Source: Burkholderia sp. HI2500 (lineage in GTDB: Bacteria > Pseudomonadota > Gammaproteobacteria > Burkholderiales > Burkholderiaceae). Taken from it: a DNA stretch of 64,000 nt. Where the stretch lies: assembly GCF_002223055.1 (NCBI RefSeq), contig NZ_NKFL01000007.1, forward strand, positions 434,001-498,000, written 5' to 3'. A program made the translations under genes and the position numbers. The notes under the pieces are model-generated. The model was not told where the DNA came from, did not search any database, and saw only the letters and a list, made by a program, of their open reading frames with translations. Shown here in pieces: positions 63,736 through 64,000 of this stretch (position 1 is its first letter; every line of letters starts with the position of its first letter).

Positions 63736-64000
63736 ATGACGAACGTGGACCGCAACGCGTCCCCGATGATAGAGAAGCACACGATCGGCTACGTGCCGCC
63801 CGCGGAGCGCCACGGCAAGGTGCGCGACCTGTTCACGCTCTGGTTCGGCGGCAACATCGCGCCGCTGCCGATCGTGACCGGCGCGCTCGGCGTGCAGCTC
63901 TTCCACCTGAACCTGATGTGGGGCATCGTCGCGATCGTCGTCGGCCAGGCGGTCGGCGGCGTGCTGATGGCGCTGCATTCGGCGCAGGGGCCGCAGATGG
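63736..64000 (+). CDS. NCS1-type (purine/cytosine/allantoin-like) permease, N-terminal part
   Basis: 88 residues before the right edge: MTNVDRNASPMIEKHTIGYV, then FTLWFGGNIAPLPIVTGALG, the NCS1 first-helix pattern (PPAERHG, WFGGNIAP), and the second helix WGIVAIVVGQAVGGVLMALH. The NCS1 family imports nucleobases and related nitrogen compounds such as hydantoin or allantoin. It is divergent from the LysR gene and is the probable uptake system of the adjacent catabolic cluster. Confidence 0.85.
   Translation, partial: MTNVDRNASPMIEKHTIGYVPPAERHGKVRDLFTLWFGGNIAPLPIVTGALGVQLFHLNLMWGIVAIVVGQAVGGVLMALHSAQGPQM

Overview
The window is GC-rich, densely packed DNA with short intergenic gaps and strong GC3 codon bias. 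Its repertoire (many AraC/LysR/MocR regulators, PhzF, a non-heme chloroperoxidase-like hydrolase, a CIO-type cydAB, a full molybdenum-cofactor set, DUF3142, and a DUF6396-like sel1 lipoprotein) fits a Burkholderia of the cepacia complex, probably a secondary chromosome. This assignment rests on gene content read by eye, not on a database match. No rRNA, tRNA, CRISPR array or IS element was recognised.

Layout. 1-10.5 kb: metabolic and regulatory genes in divergent regulator/target pairs (LysR edge fragment, AraC, HD hydrolase, galactose mutarotase, PhzF, NudL-like Nudix, AraC/SDR, alpha/beta hydrolase, LysR/LysE, gamma-glutamylcyclotransferase-like). 10.5-25.9 kb: envelope and hypothetical proteins (DUF3142 operon, two lipoproteins, one a probable beta-propeller), another AraC, a 470-residue protein with a PD-(D/E)XK-like signature, GNAT, a 2-keto-4-pentenoate hydratase-like enzyme, a universal stress protein with a small membrane protein, a TPR protein, a solitary tyrosine recombinase with a DUF3701-like N-terminus, a TfoX-N protein and a secreted protein. 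26.0-36.2 kb: a tightly coupled four-gene minus-strand operon. It encodes a ClpB-like AAA+ ATPase, an NrdG-like radical SAM protein, a 2106-residue zinc-ribbon/pseudokinase/SF1 helicase/Vsr-like nuclease fusion, and a coiled-coil protein. It looks like a conflict (defence) system that I cannot match to a named one, and it is the most novel item here. 36.3-42.5 kb: a DUF4132 protein, a hipBA toxin-antitoxin pair with duplicated operator-like boxes, and a MocR regulator whose PLP-contacting Asp appears replaced. 42.6-49.8 kb: moaD, moaE, moaA, moeA and fdhD, then cydAB. Molybdenum cofactor, formate dehydrogenase sulfuration and a high-affinity quinol oxidase together suggest low-oxygen respiration.

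49.9-58.2 kb is accessory and partly decayed: a bestrophin-like channel, a likely SMI1/KNR4 remnant, two VOC proteins, a DUF1493/STM2901-type pair, a type II trpS, a broken sel1 lipoprotein gene and a DUF1016 nuclease with a damaged 5' end. Upstream of trpS is a 16-residue leader ORF with tandem Trp codons and mutually exclusive hairpins, which looks like a ribosome-sensed attenuator. 58.6-64 kb holds a probable nitrogen-compound catabolic cluster (flavin monooxygenase, RidA, DUF1028, M20 deacetylase) with a LysR regulator and a divergent NCS1-type permease cut by the window edge.
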